Below are positions 11,112-24,403 of a stretch of DNA of 64,000 nucleotides, in pieces (the stretch's first letter is position 1; every line of letters begins with the position of its first letter). Origin of the DNA: Streptomyces sp. WZ-12. GTDB taxonomy: Bacteria > Actinomycetota > Actinomycetes > Streptomycetales > Streptomycetaceae. The translations under genes were made by a program, and so were the position numbers. The stretch covers positions 7,613,001 through 7,677,000 of the forward strand of contig NZ_CP118574.1 in the NCBI RefSeq assembly GCF_028898845.1, given 5' to 3'. The notes beneath the pieces were generated by a model that saw only the letters and a list, made by a program, of their open reading frames with translations, did not search any database and had not been told where the DNA came from.

Positions 11112-11765
11112 GTGAAGGTCGTCGTCATCTGCGGGGCCGGCATCGCCGCCCTCGCCCTCGCCCAACGCCTGGACATCCTCGGCTGGCACGTCGTCCTCCT
11201 GGAGAAAGCACCCGGCCCACGCACACAGGGCTACATGATCGACTTCTTCGGCCCCGGCTATGACGCCGCCGAGGCCCTGGGGATCCTGCCTCGCCTGAAC
11301 GAACTCGCCTACCCAGTACGGGAGGTCGCCACCGTCGATCACACCGGCCGCACCCGGGTCCGGTTGACCTACACCCAGTTCAGCCGGGCCGTGAACGGAC
11401 GCCTGCTCAGCCTGATGCGCCCGGACCTGGAACGAGCCCTGCGCGAAAGCCTCCCAGACCACATCGACCTGCGCTTCGCCACCAGCCTCCACCGGGTCGA
11501 GAACACCCCCACGGGCGTTGACGTGTCCCTCACCGACGGCACCACGCTCGCCGCGGACCTTCTGGTGGGCGCGGACGGCATCCACTCCACCGTCCGCAAC
11601 CTCGCCTTCGGGGCGGAGGAGGAGTTCCTGCACTATCTCGGTTTCCACACCGCCGCCTACGTCTTCGACGCACCCGACGTCCATGCCCGGACACTCAACA
11701 CCACATCGCCCCGCGGGATACGAGACCGGGCCGGTACGGGCCGCAGATGCCCCCTTGGGCGGTGA
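11112..11765 (+). pseudogene. Truncated FAD-dependent monooxygenase
   Basis: GTG 11112 is preceded by GAAGGGG. The product begins with a Rossmann FAD motif (VVICGAGIAALALAQRL) and has the DG motif VGADGIHSTVRN, as in PHBH-type hydroxylases. It ends after 217 residues, while relatives have about 380-400 and a C-terminal GD motif that is missing here. The break is near 11700; beyond it the sequence leads into the terminator of the pigment locus. It looks like a recombination scar at the edge of the pigment cluster. Confidence 0.75.
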
Positions 11766-11818
11766 TGGGCAGAAATTACGTTCCAGGGTGGGCGGGAAGC
11801 GGACGGGACATACGCGGC

Positions 11819-11853
11819 AGGGGCCGACGGGCGGCTCGCGCCCGTCGGCCCCT
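11819..11853. terminator. Strong hairpin terminator
   Basis: AGGGGCCGACGGGCG (11819-11833) and CGCCCGTCGGCCCCT (11839-11853) form a perfect 15-bp stem with a 5-nt loop. It lies 38 bp past the stop of the flavin hydroxylase on the minus strand, as expected for its terminator. Confidence 0.8.
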
Positions 11854-11890
11854 GGTTCCCACCGCGATGGGGCGGCGGGGAGCCGCGGTG

Positions 11891-13525
11891 TCAGGCCCGG
11901 CGGAGCAGGCCGCCGAGGACCTCGCGCAGGGCGCCCTCGGGGTCGGCCACCTGCCCCTCCGCGCGCCACGCCACGAAGCCGTCCGGCCGCACCAGCACCG
12001 CGCCCTCCGGCGTCGTCCCGTGCAGCTCCGCCCAGTCGATGCCCTCGTCCGGGACCAGGTCGGCGTCGGCACCGACGCCGACGCGGTAGTGGTCCAGCCG
12101 CGTCGACCAGTGGGCGGCGGTGGCCTCCGCCGCGGCGCGCCAGATCTTGCCGTCCTCGGTGCCGGTCAGCAGGACGAAGGACCGCTCGTAGAGGTCCAGG
12201 GTGGAGCGTCGCCCGTCGTCCGCGTGCAGCCACAGGTGCGGGGCCCGGGTGCCCGGCTCGCCGGTCAGCCGCATCCGCTCGGGGACGACCGGGAGTTCGG
12301 GGTCGGCACCGAGGACCGCACCGCGCGGGTAGCTGTAGCCCAGCGCGACCGTCAGCACGCCGCGCTGCCGGCCGCCGCCCCCGGGCGCCGGGTCGTAGCC
12401 GGGGTGGCTGTGCTCGGCTGACCGGGCCGAGGCGCGGGCGCTGGTCACCTCGGCCACCGGGCGGCGCTCGTCCTCGTAGGTGTCCAACAGCGCGGGGTCC
12501 GCCGCGCCGTCGAGGACGGCGGCCAGTTTCCAGGCGAGGTTGTGCGCGTCCTGGATGCCGGTGTTGGAACCGAACGCCCCGGTGGGGGACATCTCGTGGG
12601 CCGCGTCACCGGCGAGGAAGATCCGGCCAGCGGAGTACCGCTCGGCGACCCGCTCCGCGGCGTGCCAGGGCGCCTTGCCGGTGATCTCAACCGCCATGCC
12701 CGGTACGCCCGTTGCCCGTCGGATGTGGTCGATGCACCGCTGGTCGTCGAAGTCCTCCAGCGTCTCGCCCCGGTCGGGGTGCCAGGGCGCGTGGAAGACC
12801 CACTCCGCGTGGTTGTCCACCGGCAGCAGGGCCCCGTCGGCCTCCGGGTTGGTCAGGTAGCAGGCGATGAAGTGGCGGTCGCCGACGGCGTCGGCCAGCT
12901 CCGGGGCGCGGAAGGTGATGCTGACGTTGTGGAAGAGGTCGCCGGGGCCCGTCTGCCCGATGCCGAGACGCTCGCGCACCGGGCTGCGCGGCCCGTCCGC
13001 GGCGATGAGGTAGTCGGCGCGGAGGGTGGTGTGCTCGCCGGTGTTCCGGTCCTTGACGACCGCGGTCACGCCGTCGGCGTCCTGGTCGCAGGTCATCAGC
13101 TCGGTGCTGAACCGCAGATCGCCGCCCAACTCCCGGGCGCACTCCAGCAGCACCGGCTCCAGGTCGTTCTGGCTGCACAGGCACCAGCCCGACGGGCTGA
13201 ACTTGGCCAGCCCGCCGCCCGGGTCGATCTCCCGGAACAGCCACTCCTGCTCGTCGCCGATCAGTGAACGGGCTTGCAGGATCCCGTGGTTGGCGGCGAG
13301 GACCGAGGCCGCCTCGCGGATCCGCCGCTCGGCGCCGGCCACGCGGTACAGCTCCATCGTGCGGACGTTGTTGCCCCGACCCCGGGGGTGCCGGGAAGTG
13401 CCCGCGTGCTTCTCGACCAGGACGTGCCGGACACCCAGGCGTCCGAGGAACAGCGAGGCGGACAGGCCCACCAGGGACCCGCCGACGATGAGGACCGGTA
13501 CCCGGTCTTCGGCCTTGGGGTTCAT
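11891..13525 (-). CDS. whiE-VIII: FAD-dependent polyketide hydroxylase, WhiE ORFVIII-like
   Basis: The start is ATG 13525 (544 aa). The N-terminal FAD Rossmann motif VLIVGGSLVGLSASLFL, the middle DG motif (AADGPRSPVRERLG) and the GD motif (FLAGDAAHEMSPTGAFG) are all present. The C-terminal thioredoxin-like domain matches PgaE/RdmE-type aromatic polyketide hydroxylases. It is divergent from a complete spore-pigment polyketide operon, the arrangement known for whiE ORFVIII in S. coelicolor, where it hydroxylates the cyclised polyketide. The symbol rests on gene order and family; substrate position is unknown. Confidence 0.88.
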   Translation of the reverse strand: MNPKAEDRVPVLIVGGSLVGLSASLFLGRLGVRHVLVEKHAGTSRHPRGRGNNVRTMELYRVAGAERRIREAASVLAANHGILQARSLIGDEQEWLFREIDPGGGLAKFSPSGWCLCSQNDLEPVLLECARELGGDLRFSTELMTCDQDADGVTAVVKDRNTGEHTTLRADYLIAADGPRSPVRERLGIGQTGPGDLFHNVSITFRAPELADAVGDRHFIACYLTNPEADGALLPVDNHAEWVFHAPWHPDRGETLEDFDDQRCIDHIRRATGVPGMAVEITGKAPWHAAERVAERYSAGRIFLAGDAAHEMSPTGAFGSNTGIQDAHNLAWKLAAVLDGAADPALLDTYEDERRPVAEVTSARASARSAEHSHPGYDPAPGGGGRQRGVLTVALGYSYPRGAVLGADPELPVVPERMRLTGEPGTRAPHLWLHADDGRRSTLDLYERSFVLLTGTEDGKIWRAAAEATAAHWSTRLDHYRVGVGADADLVPDEGIDWAELHGTTPEGAVLVRPDGFVAWRAEGQVADPEGALREVLGGLLRRA

Positions 13526-13634
13526 GTGTTGGCTCCAGCTCCAGCGGCGCGTACGGGAGATGGAGCAACGCATGCCCGGCCCGTGGCCCCTTCCATCAGG
13601 GTTCACCTGCATGGCTCACAGATCTCGCGCCGAC

Positions 13635-13651
13635 CGTGGCTCTTAGCCACG
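13635..13651. promoter_or_regulatory. Palindrome in the divergent pigment promoter region
   Basis: CGTGGCTCTTAGCCACG has 7-bp perfect arms around CTT. It lies in the 291-bp gap between the hydroxylase and the SchA/CurD-like gene and could be a regulator site or a small hairpin in a leader. The rest of the gap has no other feature I can support, although sporulation promoters are expected there. Confidence 0.45.
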
Positions 13652-13816
13652 ATCGAATCCGGACCGCCCCCGCGACACGCCGGGCAGAAGGTCCGCCCAT
13701 CCGGCTCAGTCGCCCGGACCGCATCGGGAGCAACGGAAGGCACCGGAATCCCGGATCGCGCCGGAACTGACGACGCACCACAGGGGCCCTCGCGCCCCGG
13801 AGGAGATGCGTAGACG

Positions 13817-14944
13817 ATGACAACGCTGTCGGAACGAATATCGCAGTCCGCCTTCGACGGCTCCCGGCTCCGGGTCGTGCTCATGCTGGACCTGGAGGAC
13901 GGTGCCCAGCAGCAGTTCCTGGAAGCCTACGAACAACTCCGGAACCAGGTGGCCTCCGTCCCCGGGCACATCACCGACCAGTTGTGCCAGTCCATCGAGA
14001 ACCCCTCGCAGTGGCTGATCACCAGTGAATGGGAGAGCGCCCCGCCGTTCCTCGCCTGGGTCAACAGCGAGGAGCACGTCAAGATGGTGCAGCCGCTGCA
14101 CAGCTGCGTGCGCGACACCCGCTCCCTGCGCTTCAGCGTCCTGCGAGAGACCTCCAACGTCGCCGTCGCCGCCCCCGAGCCCCCCAAGGGCCGGCTGCAG
14201 GCGAACCCCCGCGTCGGCGACGGCGTGGTCCGGCACGCGCTGACCTTCACCGTGAAGCCCGGCAGCGAGTCGATGGTCGCCGACATCCTCTCCGGCTACA
14301 CCTCGCCGGCGGCCCGGGTCGACGACAAGACCCGGCTGCGCCGCACCTCCCTCTTCATGTACGGCAACCGCGTGGTGCGCGCCATCGAGGTGCAGGGCGA
14401 CCTGATCGCCGCGCTGCGGCACGTCTCCCAACAGCCCGAGGTCCGGGCCGTGGAGGAGGCCATCAACCCGTACCTGGAGCAGGACCGGGACCTCAACGAC
14501 CCCAATTCCGCCCGGGTGTTCTTCACCCGCGCCGCGCTGCCCGCGGTGCACCACGTGGCGACCGGCGGTCCGGAGCCCGAGAGCGCGCAGGCCGTCTCCC
14601 GGCACGCGCTGTACTACCCGGCCAAGCCCGGCTTCGGCATGACGCTGGCCAAGATGCTGGCCCGTCAGGACGAGGAGGCCGCCGACGACCCGGCGTGCCC
14701 CGTGTACGGCAGCACCATCTTCCAGCGCGACGACATCGTCGTCCGCCTCATCGACATGCGCGAGCCCCTCGACCGGGACCCGCTGGTCTCCCTCGGTGCC
14801 CGCGGTCCGCGCAAACTGGCCGTGCTGCGGCGGCTGTTGGACGGCGACGTCGCCGGCGGCCTGACCAGCGAGCGCGAGCTGGCGCACTTCCTGGCCCGCG
14901 CCGACATGGATCTCATCACCGACCGCCGGGCGTCGGACGCCTGA
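13817..14944 (+). CDS. whiE-I: SchA/CurD-like protein with N-terminal monooxygenase-like domain, WhiE ORFI-like
   Basis: This 375-residue protein has an N-terminal ferredoxin-like ABM-type part (residues about 15-115, with [19 protein letters not shown] and WLITSEWES) and a longer region matching the SchA/CurD family first named from spore-pigment and curamycin clusters. The family role is unproven; involvement in hydroxylation or handling of the nascent polyketide has been proposed. It begins the rightward pigment operon, preceded by GGAGGAG at 13798-13804. Gene order matches whiE ORFI. Confidence 0.85.
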   Translation: MTTLSERISQSAFDGSRLRVVLMLDLEDGAQQQFLEAYEQLRNQVASVPGHITDQLCQSIENPSQWLITSEWESAPPFLAWVNSEEHVKMVQPLHSCVRDTRSLRFSVLRETSNVAVAAPEPPKGRLQANPRVGDGVVRHALTFTVKPGSESMVADILSGYTSPAARVDDKTRLRRTSLFMYGNRVVRAIEVQGDLIAALRHVSQQPEVRAVEEAINPYLEQDRDLNDPNSARVFFTRAALPAVHHVATGGPEPESAQAVSRHALYYPAKPGFGMTLAKMLARQDEEAADDPACPVYGSTIFQRDDIVVRLIDMREPLDRDPLVSLGARGPRKLAVLRRLLDGDVAGGLTSERELAHFLARADMDLITDRRASDA

Positions 14945-15036
14945 CCGTCGAAGGCCCGCCGACCGGGCCCGCGGGCCGTCATCAGGCCGGCACCATCCAC
15001 CCATCCACCGGCAGCACGCCCCTGGAGGAATCAGCC

Positions 15037-15476
15037 ATGACCACGCACCGCCCACGCATCGTGGACCTCAGCGAGACCCAGCCCAACCGCCGGCGCGGAG
15101 GTGACCTGCGCGCCATGTTGACGCCCAGCGCGGTGGGATCCACGAGCGGCTTCATGGGCATGGCCCTCGTACAGCCCGGCGAGCGCATCGGGGAGCACTA
15201 CCACCCGTACTCCGAGGAGTTCGTCTACGTCGTCCAGGGTGCGCTGGAGGTCGACCTCGACGGGGAGACCCATCCGCTCCGCCCGGACCAGGGGCTGATG
15301 ATCCCGCCGTACATGCGGCACCGTTTCCGCAACGTCGGGGACGTCGAGGCCCGGATGGTCTTCCACCTCGGCCCGTTGGCCCCGCGCCCGGAGCTGGGTC
15401 ACGTGGACACGGAGGCGGCCGAGGGGGCGCAGGAGGGCACACCGGCCGCCCCACCCGAACGTACGGAGCCGGTGTC

Positions 15477-15480
<4 letters not shown>
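15037..15480 (+). CDS. whiE-II: Cupin polyketide cyclase-like protein, WhiE ORFII-like
   Basis: ATG 15037 follows a CTGGAGGAA site. The 147-residue protein has one cupin barrel: metal-site motif 1 [17 protein letters not shown] at about residues 49-65 and motif 2 with [10 protein letters not shown]. Cupins of this type in aromatic polyketide clusters assist cyclisation or oxidation of the chain. The stop overlaps the KS-alpha start (ATGA), indicating translational coupling. Position matches whiE ORFII. Confidence 0.88.
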
Positions 15481-18747
<3,267 letters not shown>

Positions 18748-18808
18748 AGGCCCCGTCAGCCCGATGCGGACCGCCCGCCGCCCGGCGGCAACGAAGGGAA
18801 CCTCCCCG

Positions 18809-19141
18809 ATGCACAACGCTCTGATCGTCGCCCGGATGAAGCCCGGGTCGGCTCCCGACATCGCCGAGATCTTCGCGGACTCGGACCGGACGGAGCTGCC
18901 CCACTTGGTGGGCGTCAACCGGCGGACGCTGTTCCAGTTCGGTGAGGTGTACCTGCACCTCATCGAGTCCGACCTCCCGCCCGGCCCGGAGATCGCCAAG
19001 GCGCACCAGCACCCGGAGTTCCAGGCCATCAGCCGGAAGTTGTCCTCGTACGTCAGCGCGTACGACCCGGCGACCTGGCGCAGTCCGAAGGACGCGATGG
19101 CCCGCGAGTTCTACCGCTGGGAGCGGGACGGCGCCGGCTGA
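18809..19141 (+). CDS. whiE-VII: TcmI-family polyketide cyclase, WhiE ORFVII-like
   Basis: I chose ATG 18809 because GAAGGGAA precedes it and the 110-residue product then matches the usual TcmI-family length; the upstream in-frame start at 18764 has no ribosome-binding site. Motifs include MHNALIVARMKPG at the start and LPHLVGVNRRTLFQFGEVYLHLIE. These dimeric ferredoxin-like cyclases close later rings of the polyketide. It is the last gene of the operon, ahead of a very strong terminator. Confidence 0.92.
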   Translation: MHNALIVARMKPGSAPDIAEIFADSDRTELPHLVGVNRRTLFQFGEVYLHLIESDLPPGPEIAKAHQHPEFQAISRKLSSYVSAYDPATWRSPKDAMAREFYRWERDGAG

Positions 19142-19198
19142 TCCGCAGCGGCTCCCAGCGGCCGGCCTCTCCGTCGTGTCCCGCGGGGAGGCCGCCGC

Positions 19199-19244
19199 CG
19201 TATGACGGTACGGCCCGCTTCCGAGCGGGCCGTACCGTCATACG
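19199..19244. terminator. Very strong bidirectional terminator of the pigment operon
   Basis: The arms 19199-19219 and 19224-19244 form a perfect 21-bp stem with a TCCG loop. It lies between the convergent cyclase (stop 19141) and methyltransferase (stop 19250) genes. Such a long perfect stem should stop transcription from both sides. Confidence 0.9.
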
Positions 19245-19249
19245 GGGTG

Positions 19250-20278
19250 TCAGGCGGGGACGGTGCATTCGAAGGCGTGCAGATACGGGTTGACGACGAG
19301 GATGTCGTGGACCAGCAGTCCGGCCTCGGAGATGTGCCGGACCAGGCTCTCCTTGGTGTGCTTGGCCCCGCCGACGTTCAACAGCAGCAGCAGGTCCATG
19401 GCGGTGGTGAACTTCATCGACGGGCTGTCGTCGACGAGGTTCTCGATGATCACGACCCGGGCACCGGGGCGGGCCGCCTCGATGACCCTGCCCAGTGTGC
19501 GGCGGGTGCTGTCGTCGTCCCATTCCAGGATGTTCTTGATGATGTAGAGGTCGGCCTCGACGGGGATGTCCGTGCGGCAGTCGCCGGGCACGATCCGGGC
19601 CCGTTCGGCGAGCGGGCCGCCGTCGCGCAGCCGGGGGTCGGCGTCGGCCACGACGGACGGCAGGTCGAGCAACGTGCCGTGCAGGGAGGGGTACTTCTCC
19701 AACAGGCCGGCCACGACGTGGCCTTGGCCGCCGCCGATGTCCGCGACCGACGACACCCCGGTGAGGTCGAGGAGTTCGACGAGGTCGCGGGCCGACTGCT
19801 TGCTGGAGGTGGTCATCGCCCGGTCGAAGACCTGGGCGGACTCCTGGGCGTCCTGGTGGAGGTAGTCGAAGAAGCCCTTGCCGTAGAGGTCCTCGACGAC
19901 GCCGCGGCCGGAGCGCACCGCGTCGTCCAGCCGCGGCCACGCGTCCCAGGTCCATGGCTCGGTGCACCACAGCGAGATGGCGCGCAGGCTGTTGGGGGTG
20001 TCCTCGCGCAGCAGCCGGGACATCTCGGTGTGGGTGAAGCTGCCGTCCTCGGTCTCCTCGAAGATCCCGTAGCAGGCCAGCGTCCGCAACAGCCGTTGCA
20101 GCGGCCGGGGTTCGGTGCCCACCGAGGCGGCCAGTTTGTCCGATGTGGTGGGCTCGTCGCCCAGCGCGTCGGGCACGCCGAGCCGGGCGGCGGCGCGGAC
20201 GGCCGCCGCACACGCGGCGCCGAAGATGAGTTCTCGAAGCCGCATGGCGGGCTGGGGGGTGGGGCTCACGGTGGTCAT
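19250..20278 (-). CDS. SAM-dependent O-methyltransferase
   Basis: The 342-residue product has an N-terminal dimerisation/winged-helix part (LRELIFGAACAAAVRAAARLGVPDAL, residues 13-40) and the Methyltransf_2 catalytic domain with SAM motif DIGGGQGH at residues 180-187. GAGAAGAGAG precedes ATG 20278. Relatives in aromatic polyketide pathways methylate phenolic hydroxyls. It directly abuts the pigment operon in convergent orientation, so it probably tailors the pigment; the classical whiE locus does not include it. It may be co-transcribed with the beta-helix gene 66 bp upstream. Confidence 0.9.
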   Translation of the reverse strand: MTTVSPTPQPAMRLRELIFGAACAAAVRAAARLGVPDALGDEPTTSDKLAASVGTEPRPLQRLLRTLACYGIFEETEDGSFTHTEMSRLLREDTPNSLRAISLWCTEPWTWDAWPRLDDAVRSGRGVVEDLYGKGFFDYLHQDAQESAQVFDRAMTTSSKQSARDLVELLDLTGVSSVADIGGGQGHVVAGLLEKYPSLHGTLLDLPSVVADADPRLRDGGPLAERARIVPGDCRTDIPVEADLYIIKNILEWDDDSTRRTLGRVIEAARPGARVVIIENLVDDSPSMKFTTAMDLLLLLNVGGAKHTKESLVRHISEAGLLVHDILVVNPYLHAFECTVPA

Positions 20279-20343
20279 TCCGTCTCTCTTCTCCCGTTGC
20301 GTTCCCAAGGGGGCCGCGGTCGTGTCCGTGGTTGTCGGCACGG

Positions 20344-21492
20344 TTAGGGGCACAGGCCGGGCGGCCTGGAGGTCCGGCAGGCGTTGTCGACGAAGACGTT
20401 GCCCTGACCGGCCGGATCGGCGTTGATCAGGTCCGCCGGGACGTTGCGCAGCACCACGTTGTCGCGGATGAGATTGCGGTTGTTGGCGGCCTTGACGAAG
20501 CTGCGGAAGAGCACCACGCCGCCCGACATCGGCGAGGTGCCGACGTTGTCGCGGACCAGGTTGTGCTGGACCAGCGAGTCCTCGGTGCCGGTGAGGACCA
20601 CGCCGATGCCCTGGAGGAAGGGCAGCCGCTTGGTCGCCGGGCAGAACTTGTTGTTCCGCAGGACCTCGTTGTCCCGGACCGTGACCGCGCCGGCCGGGGG
20701 CCGGTTCTCGTCGCCGACCACGAACACGCCGCCGCAGTTGCCGAGCACGGTGTTGTGGGCGATCAGCAGGTTCCGCACCCGGCGGGCGGTGATGCCGATG
20801 CGGTTGCCGCCCAGCCGGTTCTCCAGCAGCAGGGTGCCGCGGGTGTCGAGGCCGGGGGCCTCCTCGTTGGCCGTGTTGGCCAGGAAGATGCCGGCGTCGC
20901 CGTTGTCCGTGGCGAGGTTGTCGCGGAGCACGCTGTGCACGGACTTCTCCACGCCGATGCCCCACTGGCCGTTGCGCCGCGCGGCGACGTGGTGGATCGT
21001 CAGCCCCTCGGTGCCGGAGGCCCAGATCCCGTTGTGCCGGAAACCCTCGACGGTCAGCGACCGGAGGTGGACGTCGGTGAGCGGGCCGCCGGGGGCGCCG
21101 GGAGCGCCGGCGATGCAGATGCCGTCGCCGGCCGCGTCGCAGGTGGGCGCCGCCTGCGCGGGGGGTGCGGTGGGCGGGGTGGGCGCGGCGGTGGGGGTGA
21201 GCGGCGGGGCGAGCACGGTATGACCGTCGGTTCCCCGGAGCATCAGGTGGGACTTGTTGATCCGCACGTTCTCGCGGTAGACGCCGGGGAGCAGCACCAC
21301 GGTGTCGCCGGGGCGGGCCGCGTCCACCGCACGCTGGATCGATTCCCCGGGCCGGACGACGAGGACCCCCTCGTCCTGGTCCGGCACGGCGTGGGACGGC
21401 GGGGCCGCACCGAGTACGCCGGCCAGGACCGCCGCCGCGCAGCCCAGGCGGGTCATTCGCCGTGACCCGCGGGACATCTGTCGTAGTGCCAT
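20344..21492 (-). CDS. Secreted right-handed beta-helix repeat protein
   Basis: This 382-residue protein has a Sec signal peptide (basic MSRGSRRMTRLG, then a hydrophobic stretch, cleavage near AAPPSHA at about residue 35). The mature part has repeated short rungs with N-rich turns (HNGIWASGTEGLTIHHV, DNGDAGIF, GNRIGITARRVRNLLIAHNTV), typical of parallel beta-helix carbohydrate-binding or lyase-like proteins, and begins with a NosD/CASH-like PGESIQRAVDAARPGDTV. A low-complexity APPT linker splits the first rungs. Next to pigment genes it may act at the spore surface, but that is inference. ATG 21456 is an alternative start. Confidence 0.85.
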   Translation of the reverse strand: MALRQMSRGSRRMTRLGCAAAVLAGVLGAAPPSHAVPDQDEGVLVVRPGESIQRAVDAARPGDTVVLLPGVYRENVRINKSHLMLRGTDGHTVLAPPLTPTAAPTPPTAPPAQAAPTCDAAGDGICIAGAPGAPGGPLTDVHLRSLTVEGFRHNGIWASGTEGLTIHHVAARRNGQWGIGVEKSVHSVLRDNLATDNGDAGIFLANTANEEAPGLDTRGTLLLENRLGGNRIGITARRVRNLLIAHNTVLGNCGGVFVVGDENRPPAGAVTVRDNEVLRNNKFCPATKRLPFLQGIGVVLTGTEDSLVQHNLVRDNVGTSPMSGGVVLFRSFVKAANNRNLIRDNVVLRNVPADLINADPAGQGNVFVDNACRTSRPPGLCP

Positions 21493-21824
21493 GAGCCGAA
21501 GCTATGGGCGATCACCGGTGCTCGCCACATGTGGTAGCCCGATGAACACGGTGTGCGGCGCTCAACTGTCCCGGGGCGGACGGGGGTCGGGGGAGCGGGG
21601 TGCGGGGGGTGGCGGGCGGTGCGCGCGGTGGCCGACCGCGGATCAGCCGCCGGGCCCGGCCCCGGATCGGACGGAGCGTCAGCCGGCTCGCTCGGCGGTG
21701 CCTCTCCCAGCAGGGCCGCGAGGCTGGCGGGCAGGAACCACGGGCGGAGGCGTGGGACGGTCACGGATGGACAACGCCGGCGCGCGGCCGGACGACACCG
21801 CCCGCGCTGCTCCCGTCCGCTTCA
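21493..21824. other. Non-coding gap of about 330 bp
   Basis: I see no convincing gene, hairpin or repeat between the beta-helix gene and the TetR gene. Open frames here have no ribosome-binding site and look like GC-driven frames. The left part presumably holds the promoter of the beta-helix gene. Confidence 0.6.
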
Positions 21825-22658
21825 TCACTCCAACGGCCCCCGCGCCGGCGGCGTCGCGGACCGTCGGGCGACGGTGGTCTCGATGCCGTCCAGGAGCACC
21901 GCGAGGCCGGCCTCGAAGGTCATGCGCGCCTCGCGCTCCAGGTAGGACTCGCCGGAGTCCGCCTCGGGTGGCGGGGAGGCGCCCTCGGTTTCCAGGCGGA
22001 CCAACAGCGGGAAGCGCTCGGCGAAGTCGGGGACGACCTCGGTCAGGGTGCCGGCGCGGGCCTGCCACCAGTCCTCGTCGGTGACGCCGGTGGCGGCCGC
22101 CGCCTGCCGGGACTCGGCGGCGGTCCGGGCGGCGCCGCGGACGAAGTGGGACAGCAGGCCGACGATCCGGCGGAGCGTGGTGGGGTCCAACTCCGTGGCG
22201 TACAGCACCCGTAGCAGGGTCTCCAGGGAGGCGTACTCGTTGGGGCCCAGGACCGGGCGCGCCTGGGAGACCTGGAGCACCCAGGGGTGGCGCAGGGAGA
22301 ACGCCCAGGAGTCGGCGGCCCAGGACGTGACCGCCGAGCGCCAGCCGGGCGTCAGGTCGTAGTCGGTGGGGAGCTCGGCCAACACCCGGTCGTACATCAG
22401 GTCCACCAGCTCGGACTTGCCGGGGACGTAGGTGTAGAGCGCCATGGCCGTGCGGCCCAGCCGCTCGCCGACGGTGCGCATCGACAGCGCGGCCATGCCC
22501 TCCGCGTCGGCCACCGCGATGCCCGCGTCGATGATCGCCTCGATGGTCAGTGCCGGCTTGGGGCCCCGGGGGGCGCGGGTCCGGCCGCCGTCGTCCTTCG
22601 TGCGCCACAGCAGGGAGAGGGATCGGCGGGGGTCGCCCTGGCCCGCGAATACCACCAA
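21825..22658 (-). CDS. TetR-family transcriptional regulator
   Basis: The start is TTG 22658 (277 aa) or the next codon GTG 22655, behind AAGGAGTGG. Residues 35-85 are the TetR HTH (LTIEAIIDAGIAVADAEGMAALSMRTVGERLGRTAMALYTYV), followed by a TetR_C_1-like ligand domain with WAFSLRHPWVLQVSQARP. It is divergent from a UvrA-like ATPase and siderophore-interacting gene, with an inverted repeat between. Likely it represses both. Similar regulators flank UvrA-like drug-resistance genes. Confidence 0.9.
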   Translation of the reverse strand: MVVFAGQGDPRRSLSLLWRTKDDGGRTRAPRGPKPALTIEAIIDAGIAVADAEGMAALSMRTVGERLGRTAMALYTYVPGKSELVDLMYDRVLAELPTDYDLTPGWRSAVTSWAADSWAFSLRHPWVLQVSQARPVLGPNEYASLETLLRVLYATELDPTTLRRIVGLLSHFVRGAARTAAESRQAAAATGVTDEDWWQARAGTLTEVVPDFAERFPLLVRLETEGASPPPEADSGESYLEREARMTFEAGLAVLLDGIETTVARRSATPPARGPLE

Positions 22659-22667
22659 CTTGCCACT

Positions 22668-22717
22668 CCTTAGGGTGTAAAGCTATTGTCCTCGACCTCA
22701 CTCTTTATGGCGTAAGG
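22668..22717. promoter_or_regulatory. Imperfect inverted repeat, TetR operator
   Basis: CCTTAGGGTGTAAAG (22668-22682) and CTTTATGGCGTAAGG (22703-22717) are imperfect reverse complements with a 20-bp spacer, filling the gap between TetR and the UvrA-like gene. The CCTTA/TAAGG and TAAAG/CTTTA ends match exactly. This fits binding of one or two regulator dimers across both promoters. Confidence 0.6.
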
Positions 22718-22734
22718 ATATCAGGGGGCGAGTC

Positions 22735-23478
<744 letters not shown>

Positions 23479-23516
23479 TCCCACCGCCCACCCGCCCCTC
23501 GTCACCGGGAGTTCCC

Positions 23517-24398
23517 ATGACAGCCCTGACCGTCGCGCACCTCCGCGTCACCGACGTCCGACGGATCACCCCGCGCATGGCGCGCATCACCTTCACCGGG
23601 GACGGCCTCGACACCCTCCCCACCTGGCCCGACCAGCAGCTGAAACTCCTCTTCCCGCGGCCCGGCCAGCGCGCACCCCGGCTGCCGGAGGCGCCCGGCG
23701 ACGACGCGATGCGCTGGTACCAGGCGTTCCTCGCGCTGCCCGAGGACGAACGGCCGGTGATGCGCAGCTACACGGTGCGCGCCCACGATCCCGAACGGCG
23801 GCGGATCACCGTCGACTTCGTGCTGCACGGCCACCGTGGCGCGCACGAGGAGGCCGGCCCGGCCACCCGTTGGGCGGCCACCGCGCGCGTGGGCGACACC
23901 CTCGCCCGTTACGGGCCGGCCGCCGAGTACGCCCGGCCGCTGCCGCTCGACGCCCCGGGCCTGATCCTGCTCGCCGGCGACGAGACCGCGCTGCCGGCCA
24001 TCGGTTCGCTCGCCGAGGCGCTGCCGGCCACCGCCCGCGCGGTGGCCTGGATCGAGGTTGCGGACGGGGCCGAGGAGCAGCCGCTGCCGACCCGCGCCGA
24101 CCTCACCGTCCACTGGGTCCACCGGGACCGCGCCCCGGCCGGTGCGGACGGCGCGCTGCTCACCGCCGTCCGCGCGGCCCGCCTCCCCGAGGAACCGGCC
24201 TTCGCCTGGCTGGCCGGTGAGGCCGGCGCGGTCCGCGGGCTGCGCCGCCATCTGCTCGCCGAGCGCGGCCTGGACGCCCGCCGGATCGACTTCACCGGCT
24301 ACTGGCGCCGCCGCCTCAGCCAGGACGACGCCCCCACCGAGGAGGACCTCGCCGAGGCCCGGGAGCGGGTCGCGGCGGCCAGGGAACAGGCCGGCTGA
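23517..24398 (+). CDS. Siderophore-interacting protein (FAD-binding ferric reductase)
   Basis: ATG 23517 follows CACCGGGAG. The 293-residue protein has an FAD-binding barrel with the RSYTVR flavin motif at about residues 83-88, FVLHGHRGAHEEAGPATRWA, and a C-terminal NAD(P)H-binding SIP domain beginning LILLAGDETALPAI. Family members reduce ferric siderophores in the cytoplasm to release iron. It lies 38 bp after the UvrA-like gene, so the two probably form one TetR-controlled unit; the link of iron release with a UvrA-like ATPase is unexplained. Confidence 0.9.
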   Translation: MTALTVAHLRVTDVRRITPRMARITFTGDGLDTLPTWPDQQLKLLFPRPGQRAPRLPEAPGDDAMRWYQAFLALPEDERPVMRSYTVRAHDPERRRITVDFVLHGHRGAHEEAGPATRWAATARVGDTLARYGPAAEYARPLPLDAPGLILLAGDETALPAIGSLAEALPATARAVAWIEVADGAEEQPLPTRADLTVHWVHRDRAPAGADGALLTAVRAARLPEEPAFAWLAGEAGAVRGLRRHLLAERGLDARRIDFTGYWRRRLSQDDAPTEEDLAEARERVAAAREQAG

Positions 24399-24403
24399 GC
24401 CCG

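Noticed and set aside
13706..15055. A 449-residue minus-strand frame over the SchA/CurD and cupin genes
   Set aside because: It has no ribosome-binding site or motifs, while the plus-strand genes are complete.
21453..21764. A 103-residue minus-strand frame upstream of the beta-helix gene
   Set aside because: No ribosome-binding site, Pro-rich shadow composition and overlap with the beta-helix gene start.
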